Shown piece by piece: positions 17,947 through 26,680 of a DNA stretch of 62,541 nt. Under the pieces are notes generated by a model. That model was given only the letters and a program-made list of their open reading frames with translations, had not been told where the DNA came from and did no database searches. The DNA comes from Ruminococcus sp. (GTDB lineage Bacteria > Bacillota > Clostridia > Oscillospirales > Ruminococcaceae): contig JAKSQT010000005.1 in the NCBI GenBank assembly GCA_024403995.1, positions 1 through 62,541 of the forward strand, read 5' to 3'. Every line of letters starts with the position of its first letter. The stretch's first letter is position 1. Position numbers and translations under genes: made by a program.

Positions 17947-18882
17947 ATGGTAAATCTTAAAGCCGCAGCTTTGGCTTGCGGGGTTGTTGTTACTTGCTTG
18001 GGCGGAGGAATCGGTGCAGCTTGCATCAATTCTTCAAAAGTAAACTCAGCAGACGTTGTTGAGGAATGTGACGCTGAAATCACAACATCCACCAGCAACG
18101 GTTCTCAGGCAACTGAAGTTTCAGAAGCCGCTGAGAAAACAACATCTGAAAAAAAGGTCACCACCTCAATGGAAACTGCTCTCGCTAAGGTAAATACCTC
18201 GGCAGGCAGCAAGTCAGTAAAAACTGACAGGAACGAATCCTCTACAAAAGAGATTTCTACCGCTGTTAATACAGCTGAAACTAAAGCAGCTATTACTGCT
18301 GCAAAGGTTACTGTACCCGCCCCCGTTCATGCAACTGTTCCAAAAGCAGAGACAACAGAAAAAGTCACTGAAGCTCAGACGGAGCCTACGACTGAATATG
18401 TTGCCACAACTGCCGATTCAGTTACAGCACCCGTTCCCCCTTCAACAGAAGCACTTACAGAGGCACAGACTACAATTGAACCAAATTCAGAAACAGCACC
18501 TAACGATACTTCAGGCACAACAGTCGTATCCATAACAGGAGCAGGCGAACTTCCGATTACGGACGAAGAGTACATTATTCTCTGTAATGCAGTTGCCAAC
18601 GAAGCAGGTTCAGATTGGATAAGTGTCAACGATAAGGCAAAGGTTGTCGAGGTCATCATGAACAGAGTTAAGTCTGAGACATTCCCGAACACGATATACG
18701 GTGTTCTTGCCCAGCCTAACCAGTTCGACGGAGCTTATAACTACATCAATCTCGGCGTATTTTCAAGCTTTGTAACAGATACAGTCAAAGAGGCTGTAGA
18801 CCTTTATTTTAGCAGTCCTGAGACGTTCAGCGAAGGCTATTATTATTTCTACGGCGACGGTTATCAGAACCATTTTTCTTAA
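17947..18882 (+). CDS. Secreted SleB-type cell wall hydrolase
   Basis: The 311-residue protein has an N-terminal signal or anchor segment (about residues 4-28), a long low-complexity stalk rich in Thr, Ala, Glu and Val (about 35-200), and a C-terminal domain of the SleB/CwlJ hydrolase-2 family (about 207-311) with ILCNAVANEAGSDW, VVEVIMNRV and EGYYYFYGDGYQNHFS. The family cleaves peptidoglycan, in spores as a cortex lytic enzyme and in vegetative cells as wall remodelling enzymes. AAAGGATG precedes the ATG at 17947. The stalk suggests display beyond the wall. A terminator follows directly. Confidence 0.88.
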   Translation: MVNLKAAALACGVVVTCLGGGIGAACINSSKVNSADVVEECDAEITTSTSNGSQATEVSEAAEKTTSEKKVTTSMETALAKVNTSAGSKSVKTDRNESSTKEISTAVNTAETKAAITAAKVTVPAPVHATVPKAETTEKVTEAQTEPTTEYVATTADSVTAPVPPSTEALTEAQTTIEPNSETAPNDTSGTTVVSITGAGELPITDEEYIILCNAVANEAGSDWISVNDKAKVVEVIMNRVKSETFPNTIYGVLAQPNQFDGAYNYINLGVFSSFVTDTVKEAVDLYFSSPETFSEGYYYFYGDGYQNHFS

Positions 18883-18896
18883 ATAACGAAAAAAAT

Positions 18897-18928
18897 GAGC
18901 AGAACTAAACAGAGTTCTGCTCTTTTTT
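18897..18928 (+). terminator. Terminator after the wall hydrolase gene
   Basis: GAGCAGAAC pairs with GTTCTGCTC, followed by TTTTTT. Confidence 0.88.
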
Positions 18929-18930
18929 GT

Positions 18931-18959
18931 TTGTAATCATGCTGTTTTTGTGTTATAAT
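18931..18959 (+). promoter_or_regulatory. Promoter of the gatCAB-copA operon
   Basis: TTGTAA, 17 bases, perfect TATAAT (18954-18959), about 40 bases before gatC. Confidence 0.6.
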
Positions 18960-19000
18960 AAAGATACTACTTATTTATTGATCTGCACGGAGGACATAAT

Positions 19001-19270
19001 ATGTTTGATATTGATAGAATTGCTAAGCTTGCTGCGCTGAATATCGAGCCTGATGAAAGGGCTGCGCTTGAACATGACATGGCTGAAATTGTTGCTATGG
19101 TTGGCGGACTTCCAGAATGTGACGGCAGTCTTTTGTACGGAAACGGCGGAATTACGGAACTTCGTGACGACTGTGCTGAAAACAGCGGCTGTACCCATGA
19201 GGAGCTTATGGCAAATGCTCCTGAGACAGTGGGCGGCTGTTTCGGTGTACCAAAAACTGTGGAGTGCTGA
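19001..19270 (+). CDS. gatC: Asp-tRNA(Asn)/Glu-tRNA(Gln) amidotransferase subunit C
   Basis: The 89-residue subunit stabilises the GatA-GatB interface. The family features are the N-terminal IAKLAALNIEPDE helix with a hydrophobic pattern and the extended C-terminal tail with the usual conserved proline-rich end shortened to PETVGGCFGVPKTV. A GGAGG site lies 8 bases before the ATG. It is followed after one base by gatA. Confidence 0.9.
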   Translation: MFDIDRIAKLAALNIEPDERAALEHDMAEIVAMVGGLPECDGSLLYGNGGITELRDDCAENSGCTHEELMANAPETVGGCFGVPKTVEC

Positions 19271-19271
19271 T

Positions 19272-20708
19272 ATGAGATTATGTGAAAAAAATGCAGCAGA
19301 ACTTTCGGCTATGCTGCGTGAGAAAAAGTGCAGTGCGGCTGAGATCCTTGCCGATGCAAAACAGAAAATAAGCGAGACCGAACCAGCAGTCAACGCATTC
19401 ATCACCGTTGACGAAAATGCTGAAAATGCCGCAGAATCGGTTGACAAAGCCATTGCAGACGGTGCAGCGCTTTCGCCTCTTGCCGGTATTCCTGTTGCTG
19501 TCAAGGACAATATTTCAACAAAAGGACTGCTGACTACCTGCGGTTCACATATGCTTGATAACTACGTTCCACCATATGATGCAGAGGTCATAACACGCCT
19601 AAGAAATGCAGGTGCAGTAATTTTAGGAAAAACTAACATGGACGAATTTGCCATGGGTTCAGCATCGGACACATCAGTATACGGCGCTGTCCGCAACCCG
19701 ATAAACAGCGCTTTTTCGGCAGGCGGCTCGTCGGGAGGTTCTGCCGCCGCAGTCCGTTCATGTGAAGCTGTTCTTGCTCTCGGTTCTGATACGGGAGGTT
19801 CTGTACGTCAGCCAGCGGCATTCTGCGGAATTGTCGGTTTTAAACCTACTTACGGCACTGTGTCACGCTACGGACTTGTAGCATTTGCAAGTTCACTGGA
19901 GCAGATAGGCTCAATGGGACGTACTGTTGAGGATGCCGCAATGCTTCACAGCGTTATCAGCGGATATGACTCAAAGGACGCTGTTTCGGCAAAAAACTAC
20001 TGTTTTGAGAATTTGTGCGGTACTGCTGATATGAACGGCATTCGTGTTGGGATACCTGTTGAATTGCTGGGAGAAAATATCTCTGATGACGTGAAAAATG
20101 CCGTAAATTCGGCGGATGAGCTTATGGAAAGACACGGCGCACGTATAAGCCGCATAAGTATTCCTACCTTGAAATATGCCGTAAATTCGTACTATATCAT
20201 TTCATCTGCCGAGGCTTCTTCCAATCTTGCTCGTTTTGATGGCGTTCGCTTCGGACATCGTGCGGAAAACTGCCGTACACTTGCGGAAATGTACGAAAAA
20301 TCGAGGAGCGAAGGCTTTGGAGCAGAGGTCAGAAGGCGAATAATGCTTGGTACATTTGTGCTTAGCGAGGGGGCATTTGATGAATATTACAAACGTGCTG
20401 TTTTGGCGGCAAAAAGCCTGTCTTTCGGGCTTTCTGAGGTCATGAACGATTGCGATGTACTGTTGATGCCTGTCTATCCGACGGCTTCTCTGCGGCTTGA
20501 CGAAAAAGTATCGCCTGTACAGCGATATGCGGCTGATCTGTGTACAGTGCCTGCAAATCTTTCGGGAATGCCTGCGGTAAGTCTGCCATACGGGAAAAAT
20601 GCCGATGGTATGCCGCTTGCGGTTCAGCTTATGGGAGCAAAATTCTCGGACAGCCGACTGCTTGCAATAGCATCTGCCTTTGAAAAAATTGCCGGAGGTG
20701 AAATATAA
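19272..20708 (+). CDS. gatA: Asp-tRNA(Asn)/Glu-tRNA(Gln) amidotransferase subunit A
   Basis: The 478-residue amidase releases ammonia from glutamine for transamidation of mischarged tRNA. The Ser-cisSer-Lys triad is visible: Lys in PVAVKDN (about residue 77), the cis-Ser in GGSSGGSAAAV (about 153) and the nucleophile in DTGGSVRQPA (about 177). The ATG at 19272 has GGAG 8 bases upstream. The longer frame beginning at 19053 overlaps gatC in another frame and is not used. Confidence 0.96.
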   Translation: MRLCEKNAAELSAMLREKKCSAAEILADAKQKISETEPAVNAFITVDENAENAAESVDKAIADGAALSPLAGIPVAVKDNISTKGLLTTCGSHMLDNYVPPYDAEVITRLRNAGAVILGKTNMDEFAMGSASDTSVYGAVRNPINSAFSAGGSSGGSAAAVRSCEAVLALGSDTGGSVRQPAAFCGIVGFKPTYGTVSRYGLVAFASSLEQIGSMGRTVEDAAMLHSVISGYDSKDAVSAKNYCFENLCGTADMNGIRVGIPVELLGENISDDVKNAVNSADELMERHGARISRISIPTLKYAVNSYYIISSAEASSNLARFDGVRFGHRAENCRTLAEMYEKSRSEGFGAEVRRRIMLGTFVLSEGAFDEYYKRAVLAAKSLSFGLSEVMNDCDVLLMPVYPTASLRLDEKVSPVQRYAADLCTVPANLSGMPAVSLPYGKNADGMPLAVQLMGAKFSDSRLLAIASAFEKIAGGEI

Positions 20709-22141
20709 TGGGCGAATGGGAAACAGTCATCGGGCTTGAAATTCATGCCGAACTGAACACGAAAACGAAGATATACTGCGGCTGTAAGAATGAATTTGGC
20801 GCAGCGCCGAATACGAATGTGTGCCCTGTATGCATGGGACTTCCAGGGGCACTGCCCGTTATGAACAGAAAGGTCACGGAGTATGCCGTGAAAATGGGAC
20901 ACGCCCTGAACTGTGTGATAAATCCTGTCAGCAGTCAGGCGAGAAAGAATTATTTTTACCCTGACCTGCCAAAGGCTTACCAGATCTCACAGGGCGAATT
21001 TCCAATCTGCGGCAAAGGTCATCTTGATATACTTGTTGACGGAAAAGTACGCAGAATAGGCATAAATCGTATTCATACCGAGGAAGATGCCGGCAAGCTT
21101 ATTCATGACGGTGCATACAGTGGTTCGCTTGTTGACCTGAACAGATGCGGTGTTCCGCTTATCGAAATTGTGACTGAACCTGACCTGAGAAGTTCTCATG
21201 AGGCGTGGATATTTCTCACTATGATAAAGAGTATTCTTCGATATATCGACATTTCAGACTGCAAGATGCAGGAAGGTTCAATTCGGTGCGATGTTAATGT
21301 ATCGGTCAGAAAAAGCGGTCAGCCGCTTGGTACAAGATGCGAGATGAAGAATATCAACAGTTTCAGCGGCGCTGTACGTGCAATTGAATTTGAGGCTGAC
21401 AGGCAGATCAGACTGCTTGAAAATGGATGTACAGTTGTTCAGGAGACCCGCCGCTGGGACGATATGAACGGAAAAAGTACGGTTATGCGTACAAAGGAGA
21501 ATGCACAGGATTACAGGTATTTTCCTGAACCGGACATGGGGGCAACAGTGCTTGAGGAACGATATATCGCTGAAATCGGCGCACAAGTCCCCGAACTTCC
21601 GAATAAAAAACAGATTAGATATGTTAACGAATACGGTATGTCGGAAACTGATGCGTATACACTGGTTCTTGACTGCGATAAATCGGCATTTTTCGATGCT
21701 TGCTGCGCTGTTGGGATATGTACGCCGAAAGAAGCCGCAAAGTGGGTGATTGGCGATATATCGAGGTATACCAATGACACAGGAATTTCTGTTATTGATA
21801 CAAAACTGACTCCGCAGTCACTTGCTGAACTGGTTAAATATGTTGAAAACAACACAGTGTCTGTAAGCGGCGCAAAAAAAGTGTTCGATATTCTCATTTC
21901 AGAGGGCGGAGTGACGGCTGAAATTATCCGAAAACTCGGCGTTGAGCAAAATTCTGATGCCGATTTTATTGAAAAGCTTGTGGGAAAAATCATTCAAACA
22001 AACGAAAAGTCGGTCGCAGACTACAGAAACGGAAAGGACAAAGCTCTCGGATTTCTTGTCGGTCAGGCTATGAAAATGTCGCAGGGAAGGGCAAATCCGG
22101 CACTTGTCAGGGAAGCGGTTCAAAGGAGACTTGCGGAATGA
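20708..22141 (+). CDS. gatB: Asp-tRNA(Asn)/Glu-tRNA(Gln) amidotransferase subunit B
   Basis: The 477-residue subunit binds the tRNA and activates the mischarged Glu or Asp. Family motifs are VIGLEIHAELNTKTKIYCGC at the N-terminus with zinc-site cysteines, NYFYPDLPKAYQISQ, and the C-terminal YqeY-like domain (about 330-477). The ATG overlaps the gatA stop (TAATG). The next gene, copA, overlaps this stop by 4 bases. Confidence 0.96.
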   Translation: MGEWETVIGLEIHAELNTKTKIYCGCKNEFGAAPNTNVCPVCMGLPGALPVMNRKVTEYAVKMGHALNCVINPVSSQARKNYFYPDLPKAYQISQGEFPICGKGHLDILVDGKVRRIGINRIHTEEDAGKLIHDGAYSGSLVDLNRCGVPLIEIVTEPDLRSSHEAWIFLTMIKSILRYIDISDCKMQEGSIRCDVNVSVRKSGQPLGTRCEMKNINSFSGAVRAIEFEADRQIRLLENGCTVVQETRRWDDMNGKSTVMRTKENAQDYRYFPEPDMGATVLEERYIAEIGAQVPELPNKKQIRYVNEYGMSETDAYTLVLDCDKSAFFDACCAVGICTPKEAAKWVIGDISRYTNDTGISVIDTKLTPQSLAELVKYVENNTVSVSGAKKVFDILISEGGVTAEIIRKLGVEQNSDADFIEKLVGKIIQTNEKSVADYRNGKDKALGFLVGQAMKMSQGRANPALVREAVQRRLAE

Positions 22142-24627
22142 GACAATTTAACGTGACAGGAATGAACTGTGCCGCCTGCAGTGCCCGTGTTGAAAAGGCT
22201 GTGAATGCCTTGAAAGATGTAAGCTCGTGTTCGGTAAATCTTCTGACAAATTCTATGGGAGTCGATGGGACGGCGAGCGATGCAGATATCATAAATGCAG
22301 TGCGGAATGCAGGCTATGGAGCGTGCAGAAAAGGCGGAAAAACAGCCGAAAATGATGATTTCCTCCAAGATACGGAAACGCCGCTGATACGGAAACGACT
22401 GTTGTTTTCATTATTTTTTCTGTTCATTTTGATGTATATTTCGATGGGACACTCCATGTTTGGACTTCCAGTGCCACGAAAATTTGCCGAAAATCCCGTG
22501 TTTTCTGGAATAATTCAGCTTATTCTTTCAGGAGCGGTCATGGTGATAAACCAGAAATTTTTCGTGAACGGCTTCCGTGGAATTGTCCATTTTGCGCCGA
22601 ATATGGATACTCTCGTTGCGATTGGGTCGGGAGCGTCATTCATTTATAGCACATGGTCGCTGCTGAAAATGGCTGATATGCTCGGAAATGACGGTATATC
22701 GGTACTTTCTGACGGCTCAAATGATCTTTTTTTTGACTCTGCGGCGATGATTCTGACGTTAATTACAGTCGGAAAAATGCTTGAATCACGCTCCAAAGGC
22801 AGGACGACCGATGCGCTGAAAGGGCTTATGCGCCTTGCACCCAAAACTGCTGAGGTGTTGATTGACGGCGTTGAAACAGAAGTTCCTGCTGAAAATGTTG
22901 AAAAAGGCGATATTTTCGTGGTTCGTGCAGGACAGAGTATCCCTGTTGACGGAGAAATAATCGAGGGTGAGGCTGCAATTGACGAATCTTCGCTGACCGG
23001 TGAGAGCGTTCCTGTTGATAAAATTGTCGGAAATATGGTATCTGCGGCATCTGTCAGCCAATCGGGATATATCCGCTGCAGGGCAACTCGTATCGGCAAA
23101 GATACTACTCTTTCACAGATAATTCGCATGGTAAGCGATGCCGCTGCAACGAAAGCTCCCATTGCAAAAATTGCGGATAAAGTGGCTGGAATTTTCGTGC
23201 CTGTAGTCATTGGAATTGCGATTCTGACATTTTTTGTGTGGCTTATAATTGGAGAAACGGTTGGCTGTTCGCTTTCAAGAGCAATTGCTGTACTTGTTGT
23301 CAGCTGTCCGTGTGCATTAGGACTTGCCACTCCCGTTGCTGTAATGGTTGGAAATGGAGTTGCCGCAAATAACGGTATATTGTTCAAAACGGCATCATCT
23401 CTTGAAGCGGCAGGTAAAGTTGATACTGTGGTTCTGGACAAAACAGGCACTATAACTGAAGGCGAACCAAAGGTTACAGACGTAATTCCGTCTGATAATT
23501 TCAGTGAAAATGAATTGCTTGAACTTGCTTATTCACTTGAATTAAAAAGTGAACATCCGCTTGCAAAATCTGTAACCGGATATTGCGGTGAGCGGCAGAT
23601 TACTTTTTATGATGTCGCAGATTACAGGACATTTTCTGGCAGCGGAATTTCGGGAAAATCGAACGGTAACGAACTTTATGGCGGAAGTTTACGGTTTATT
23701 TCGGAACATATCGGTATCACAAATTTAATTGTTGAAATGGTTGAAAAGCTCGCTGATGAGGGAAAAACACCGATTTTGTTTTCGGATGGCGGAAAATTTG
23801 CGGGTATAATTGCTGTGGCTGATGTTATAAAGCTTGACAGTGCAGAAGCTGTGCAGGAATTGCGGAATATGGGAATACGTGTTGTCATGCTTACAGGTGA
23901 CAACAAACGCACGGCTGATGCAGTCGGCAGAAAAATCTGTGCTGACGAGGTGATCGCAGAGGTTATGCCTGATGGTAAGGAGCGTGTGATACGTGAACTT
24001 AAAAAACACGGAAAAACCGCTATGGTTGGCGATGGAATCAATGATGCACCTGCACTTATGTCGGCAGATATCGGGATTGCGATAGGAAAAGGTTCTGATA
24101 TTGCGGTAGATTCAGCAGAAATTGTACTCATGAAAAACAATCTCAGCGATATTCCTGCACTGATAAGACTTAGCAGAAAGACGCTGAAAAATATCCGTGA
24201 GAACCTGTTCTGGGCGTTCTTCTATAATGTTATCGGCATTCCTCTTGCCGCAGGTGCATATATCGGGCTTTTCGGCTGGGAACTGAGTCCGATGTTCGGG
24301 GCAGCGGCTATGAGTCTGTCAAGTTTTTGCGTAGTCACGAATGCACTTCGCCTGAATTTCATTGATATATATAACGCAAAAAATGATAGGAAACGTGATA
24401 ATGCTTTAAAAACAGGAGATTATGTTGTTAAAACAGTATATATCAAAGGTATGATGTGCCATCACTGCGAAGCAAGGGTGAAAACTGCTCTTGAGGCTAT
24501 ACAAGGTGTTTCAGAGGCTGTTCCTGACTATGAAAAGGGGACTGTTGCGGTTACTATGGCTGACAGCGTTTCTGTTAAAGCAATTAAGAAAGCAGTTACA
24601 GATGCAGGGTATAAATATGTAAAATAA
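22138..24627 (+). CDS. copA: Copper-type P1B ATPase with N- and C-terminal metal-binding domains
   Basis: The 829-residue pump expels Cu(I). In order: a heavy-metal-associated (HMA) domain with CAAC (residues 11-14), eight membrane segments, the TGES actuator loop (about 288), the membrane CPC motif (about 389-391) with SCPCALGLATP, the phosphorylation site DKTGT (about 434), TGDN, GDGINDAPAL (about 632), and then after the last membrane segments a second HMA domain with CHHC near residue 780. The C-terminal HMA looks like a fused CopZ chaperone. Translational overlap with gatB (ATGA) is an unusual pairing of copper export with tRNA amidation genes. No CsoR or CopY operator was recognised. 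Confidence 0.93.
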   Translation: MRQFNVTGMNCAACSARVEKAVNALKDVSSCSVNLLTNSMGVDGTASDADIINAVRNAGYGACRKGGKTAENDDFLQDTETPLIRKRLLFSLFFLFILMYISMGHSMFGLPVPRKFAENPVFSGIIQLILSGAVMVINQKFFVNGFRGIVHFAPNMDTLVAIGSGASFIYSTWSLLKMADMLGNDGISVLSDGSNDLFFDSAAMILTLITVGKMLESRSKGRTTDALKGLMRLAPKTAEVLIDGVETEVPAENVEKGDIFVVRAGQSIPVDGEIIEGEAAIDESSLTGESVPVDKIVGNMVSAASVSQSGYIRCRATRIGKDTTLSQIIRMVSDAAATKAPIAKIADKVAGIFVPVVIGIAILTFFVWLIIGETVGCSLSRAIAVLVVSCPCALGLATPVAVMVGNGVAANNGILFKTASSLEAAGKVDTVVLDKTGTITEGEPKVTDVIPSDNFSENELLELAYSLELKSEHPLAKSVTGYCGERQITFYDVADYRTFSGSGISGKSNGNELYGGSLRFISEHIGITNLIVEMVEKLADEGKTPILFSDGGKFAGIIAVADVIKLDSAEAVQELRNMGIRVVMLTGDNKRTADAVGRKICADEVIAEVMPDGKERVIRELKKHGKTAMVGDGINDAPALMSADIGIAIGKGSDIAVDSAEIVLMKNNLSDIPALIRLSRKTLKNIRENLFWAFFYNVIGIPLAAGAYIGLFGWELSPMFGAAAMSLSSFCVVTNALRLNFIDIYNAKNDRKRDNALKTGDYVVKTVYIKGMMCHHCEARVKTALEAIQGVSEAVPDYEKGTVAVTMADSVSVKAIKKAVTDAGYKYVK

Positions 24628-24704
24628 TAATCTTATTCTGTGACTTAACTTTTTGTTCTGAATAAATGACAATTAATTTAAAAAAATAATTAATGCTGTA
24701 TGGC

Positions 24705-24733
24705 TTGACTTTTTATTCCGTTTATGATATAAT
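24705..24733 (+). promoter_or_regulatory. Promoter of tRNA-Leu
   Basis: TTGACT (24705-24710), 17 bases, TATAAT (24728-24733), 35 bases before the mature tRNA. Confidence 0.8.
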
Positions 24734-24768
24734 ATTTAAGTACTTCAAAGCAGTGACTTTGAAGTTAT

Positions 24769-24852
24769 GCGAATATGGCGGAATAGGCAGACGCGCTGGC
24801 TTCAGGTGCCAGTCGGGGCAACTCGGTGCAGGTTCAACTCCTGTTATTCGCA
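24769..24852 (+). tRNA. tRNA-Leu (anticodon CAG)
   Basis: The 84-base class II tRNA folds with acceptor stem GCGAATA/TATTCGC, anticodon stem CTGGC/GCCAG with loop TTCAGGT, a long variable arm (TCGGGGCAACTCG region) and T stem GCAGG/CCTGT with loop TTCAACT. The 3' CCA is not encoded; the sequence after the discriminator A is CTC, so CCA must be added by the tRNA nucleotidyltransferase. It is followed by a terminator. Confidence 0.95.
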
Positions 24853-24858
24853 CTCATC

Positions 24859-24890
24859 AAACTCCTCGATTTTTCGGGGAGTTTTCTTTT
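24859..24890 (+). terminator. Terminator after tRNA-Leu
   Basis: AAACTCCTCGA pairs with TCGGGGAGTTT (one G-T pair), then TTCTTTT. It ends only about 20 bases before the next start codon, so the ribosome site of the PARG-like gene lies right behind it. Confidence 0.8.
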
Positions 24891-24909
24891 ATCTGAAAGG
24901 AGATGCGTT

Positions 24910-25710
24910 ATGAATAATATCGAAATTGCCAATGAAACTTTGAAAATTACTGCTGATGGTTTTTATATGCTCGGCGATAAAAAAATTGAACTTCTTCAAC
25001 TGAATTTTGCATCAGTTGAGGTTATCACCCCTGAAAGCGGCGTTTCTCTTGCTCAGAAATATTCCGATTTGCACAAAGATGGGGAGATGTGTTCGTTTAA
25101 AGTGACAAATGAAGACTCCTTTCAGGCAGCGCATCGCTATGAAAAACCGTTTGTTATGAATTTTGCGAATGCTCATCATGCAGGCGGTGGTTTTCGTCTT
25201 GGCGCAAATGCTCAGGAGGAGTCACTTTGTCGGTGCAGTACGTTGTATTCGTCGATTAAATCCGAAGCTGCGGCAGCCATGTATAAATACAACAATTCAC
25301 ATATTTCATGTTTTGAGTCCGATAATATGCTGCTTTCCGAGGAGGTCTGCGTGTTCAGGGATGAGAAATGTGAACTGCTGGAAAAGCCTTTTCAGGTGGC
25401 TGTTGTGACGATTCCTGCGCCAAACAGGCGTGGTGCGGCGCTTATTGCAGCGAAATCCGCAGTTGCTGAGACAATGACCCGCCGTATACGCATAATGCTT
25501 GCGGCTGCGGCTGACCACGGATACAAAAATCTTGTTCTCGGTGCATGGGGATGCGGAGCTTTCGGCAATTCTCCTGCGGATGTTTCCGAATATTTCCGCA
25601 CGGTTCTGATCGATGAGGAGTTCGGCAGACTCTTTGATGAGGTTTGCTTTGCGGTTTATGGTAAGAATGACGGAAAAAATATAACTGAATTCCGAAAAAA
25701 ATTTGAATAA
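24910..25710 (+). CDS. PARG-like protein (TIGR02452 family)
   Basis: The 266-residue protein matches the microbial poly(ADP-ribose) glycohydrolase family, a macrodomain fold. The catalytic loop GGGFRLGANAQEESLCR (about residues 96-112) carries the Gly-rich stretch and the paired glutamates, and NFANAHHAGGG precedes it. The C-terminus holds VLGAWGCGAFGN (about 214), a typical macrodomain phosphate loop. It would remove ADP-ribose from proteins or process related nucleotides. AAAGGAG precedes the ATG at 24910. It stands alone between tRNA-Leu and a MITE-like element, a common place for acquired genes, and no ADP-ribosyltransferase gene is near. Confidence 0.9.
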   Translation: MNNIEIANETLKITADGFYMLGDKKIELLQLNFASVEVITPESGVSLAQKYSDLHKDGEMCSFKVTNEDSFQAAHRYEKPFVMNFANAHHAGGGFRLGANAQEESLCRCSTLYSSIKSEAAAAMYKYNNSHISCFESDNMLLSEEVCVFRDEKCELLEKPFQVAVVTIPAPNRRGAALIAAKSAVAETMTRRIRIMLAAAADHGYKNLVLGAWGCGAFGNSPADVSEYFRTVLIDEEFGRLFDEVCFAVYGKNDGKNITEFRKKFE

Positions 25711-25746
25711 GTTTATGGGCACTGCGTGGAATATTGCGGTGCATCA

Positions 25747-25935
25747 GGGCAACTCTAATAAACTTCTGAGAAAAAGCATCTTTGTACAGCATATGCTGCA
25801 CCCAGTCTGTCGAAAATATTTCGTTAAACAATGGCTGTCGAGGACGCCGGCCCCTACAATTCAGCTATTCTTCGTTAATGCATTTGTAGGGGATGTCGTC
25901 CTCGACGTCAAAAAAAATGTTTTTTAGAGATGCCC
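25747..25935. repeat. MITE-like element, family A, with nested palindrome
   Basis: The ends are GGGCAACTCTAATAAAC and TTTTTTAGAGATGCCC, an imperfect terminal inverted repeat of family A. The left third matches the other copies (CTTCTGAGAAAAAGCA, then GCAGCATATGCTGC-like sequence), but the middle is replaced by a separate large inverted repeat at 25837-25906. Confidence 0.85.
25837..25906. repeat. Palindromic element nested in the family A repeat
   Basis: The left arm GTCGAGGACGCCGGCCCC-TACAA (25837-25859) pairs with the right arm TTGTAGGGGATGTCGTCCTCGAC (25884-25906) around a 24-base loop. A half copy (GCTGTCGAGGACGCCGTCCC) occurs at 60736-60755, so it is a repeat in its own right. Confidence 0.8.
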
Positions 25936-26188
25936 TTTATTTATTACAGCATCTTGCACATTACTTAGCACTTTATTTTGTTTAAATAGTATATTAGAAA
26001 AAATAAGGACAATTTTGTCAAGTGTGCACAATAGAAAGCATAAACCCGATATAAATAACATATGAAATATAGAGAAAATAATAATATGTTGTGAAAATTG
26101 ACTTATTTACAACGTGACCTATATGATTTAATGGCAAAATTCAACATTCTGCTGAAAAAAGTGCTGCATTTTTGTTTTTTTTATGCAG
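25936..26188. other. AT-rich spacer without a supported gene
   Basis: No ribosome site with an open frame, tRNA or clear hairpin was seen between the family A repeat and the promoter at 26189. Confidence 0.5.
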
Positions 26189-26217
26189 TTGACAGATAAA
26201 ACTATCTGTGATATAAT
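26189..26217 (+). promoter_or_regulatory. Perfect consensus sigma-A promoter
   Basis: TTGACA (26189-26194), 17-base spacer, TATAAT (26212-26217). This is an exact match to the consensus and should be one of the strongest promoters in the window, driving the small gene at 26274. The spacer contains GATAAAACTATC, a short imperfect palindrome that could serve as an operator. Confidence 0.9.
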
Positions 26218-26273
26218 AAACACAGTAAGCAGATATTGTGCTCGCTTGCTATACATCGAAAGGAGGCAGACTC

Positions 26274-26594
26274 ATGAAAGTAAGCAGAGAAAGTTACTGG
26301 AATGTTATTGACTACATATTCACTCATTCGCACTTCATTGAAGACTCACAAAATCCGAAGGACATGATCGCCCTCGATTTTTCAGAAGACGGAAAAGGTG
26401 TGTGGCTGAAGGATATACTTGATACTTTTACAAATGAAAGATGTACCAAGGAGGAACTGCTGACGATTTTCCATATTCTTGAGGTCAGAGAAATTATAAG
26501 AATGAACTACAATGCAGCAAGAAAAGACCACAGAATCATGGATCTTACATCGAAAGGCTATGAAGAATATCTTGTTATGAAGGACATTCTCTGA
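26274..26594 (+). CDS. Small cytoplasmic protein, possible winged helix
   Basis: The 106-residue protein has a perfect AAAGGAGG site and a consensus promoter, so it is probably well expressed. Predicted structure is mainly helical: WNVIDYIFTHS, GVWLKDILDTF, TKEELLTIFHILEVREII and a C-terminal LTSKGYEEYL. The order of helices ending in a Thr/Ser-Lys-Gly-Tyr turn is typical of small winged-helix proteins, but I do not recognise the family. It is monocistronic, with its own terminator. Confidence 0.75.
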   Translation: MKVSRESYWNVIDYIFTHSHFIEDSQNPKDMIALDFSEDGKGVWLKDILDTFTNERCTKEELLTIFHILEVREIIRMNYNAARKDHRIMDLTSKGYEEYLVMKDIL

Positions 26595-26620
26595 GATAAC
26601 GGTTTTTTAGCAAAAAATTA

Positions 26621-26651
26621 CACCTGAACTTTTGTGGTTCAGGTGTTTTTT
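26621..26651 (+). terminator. Terminator of the small helical protein gene
   Basis: CACCTGAAC pairs with GTTCAGGTG, followed by TTTTTTG. Confidence 0.88.
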
Positions 26652-26680
26652 GTTTGTGCAGGAAATTATGATGCTGTCTT

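Noticed and set aside
25703-25927. Plus-strand frame across the family A repeat
   Set aside because: Its codons consist of repeat and palindrome sequence; no ribosome site suits it.
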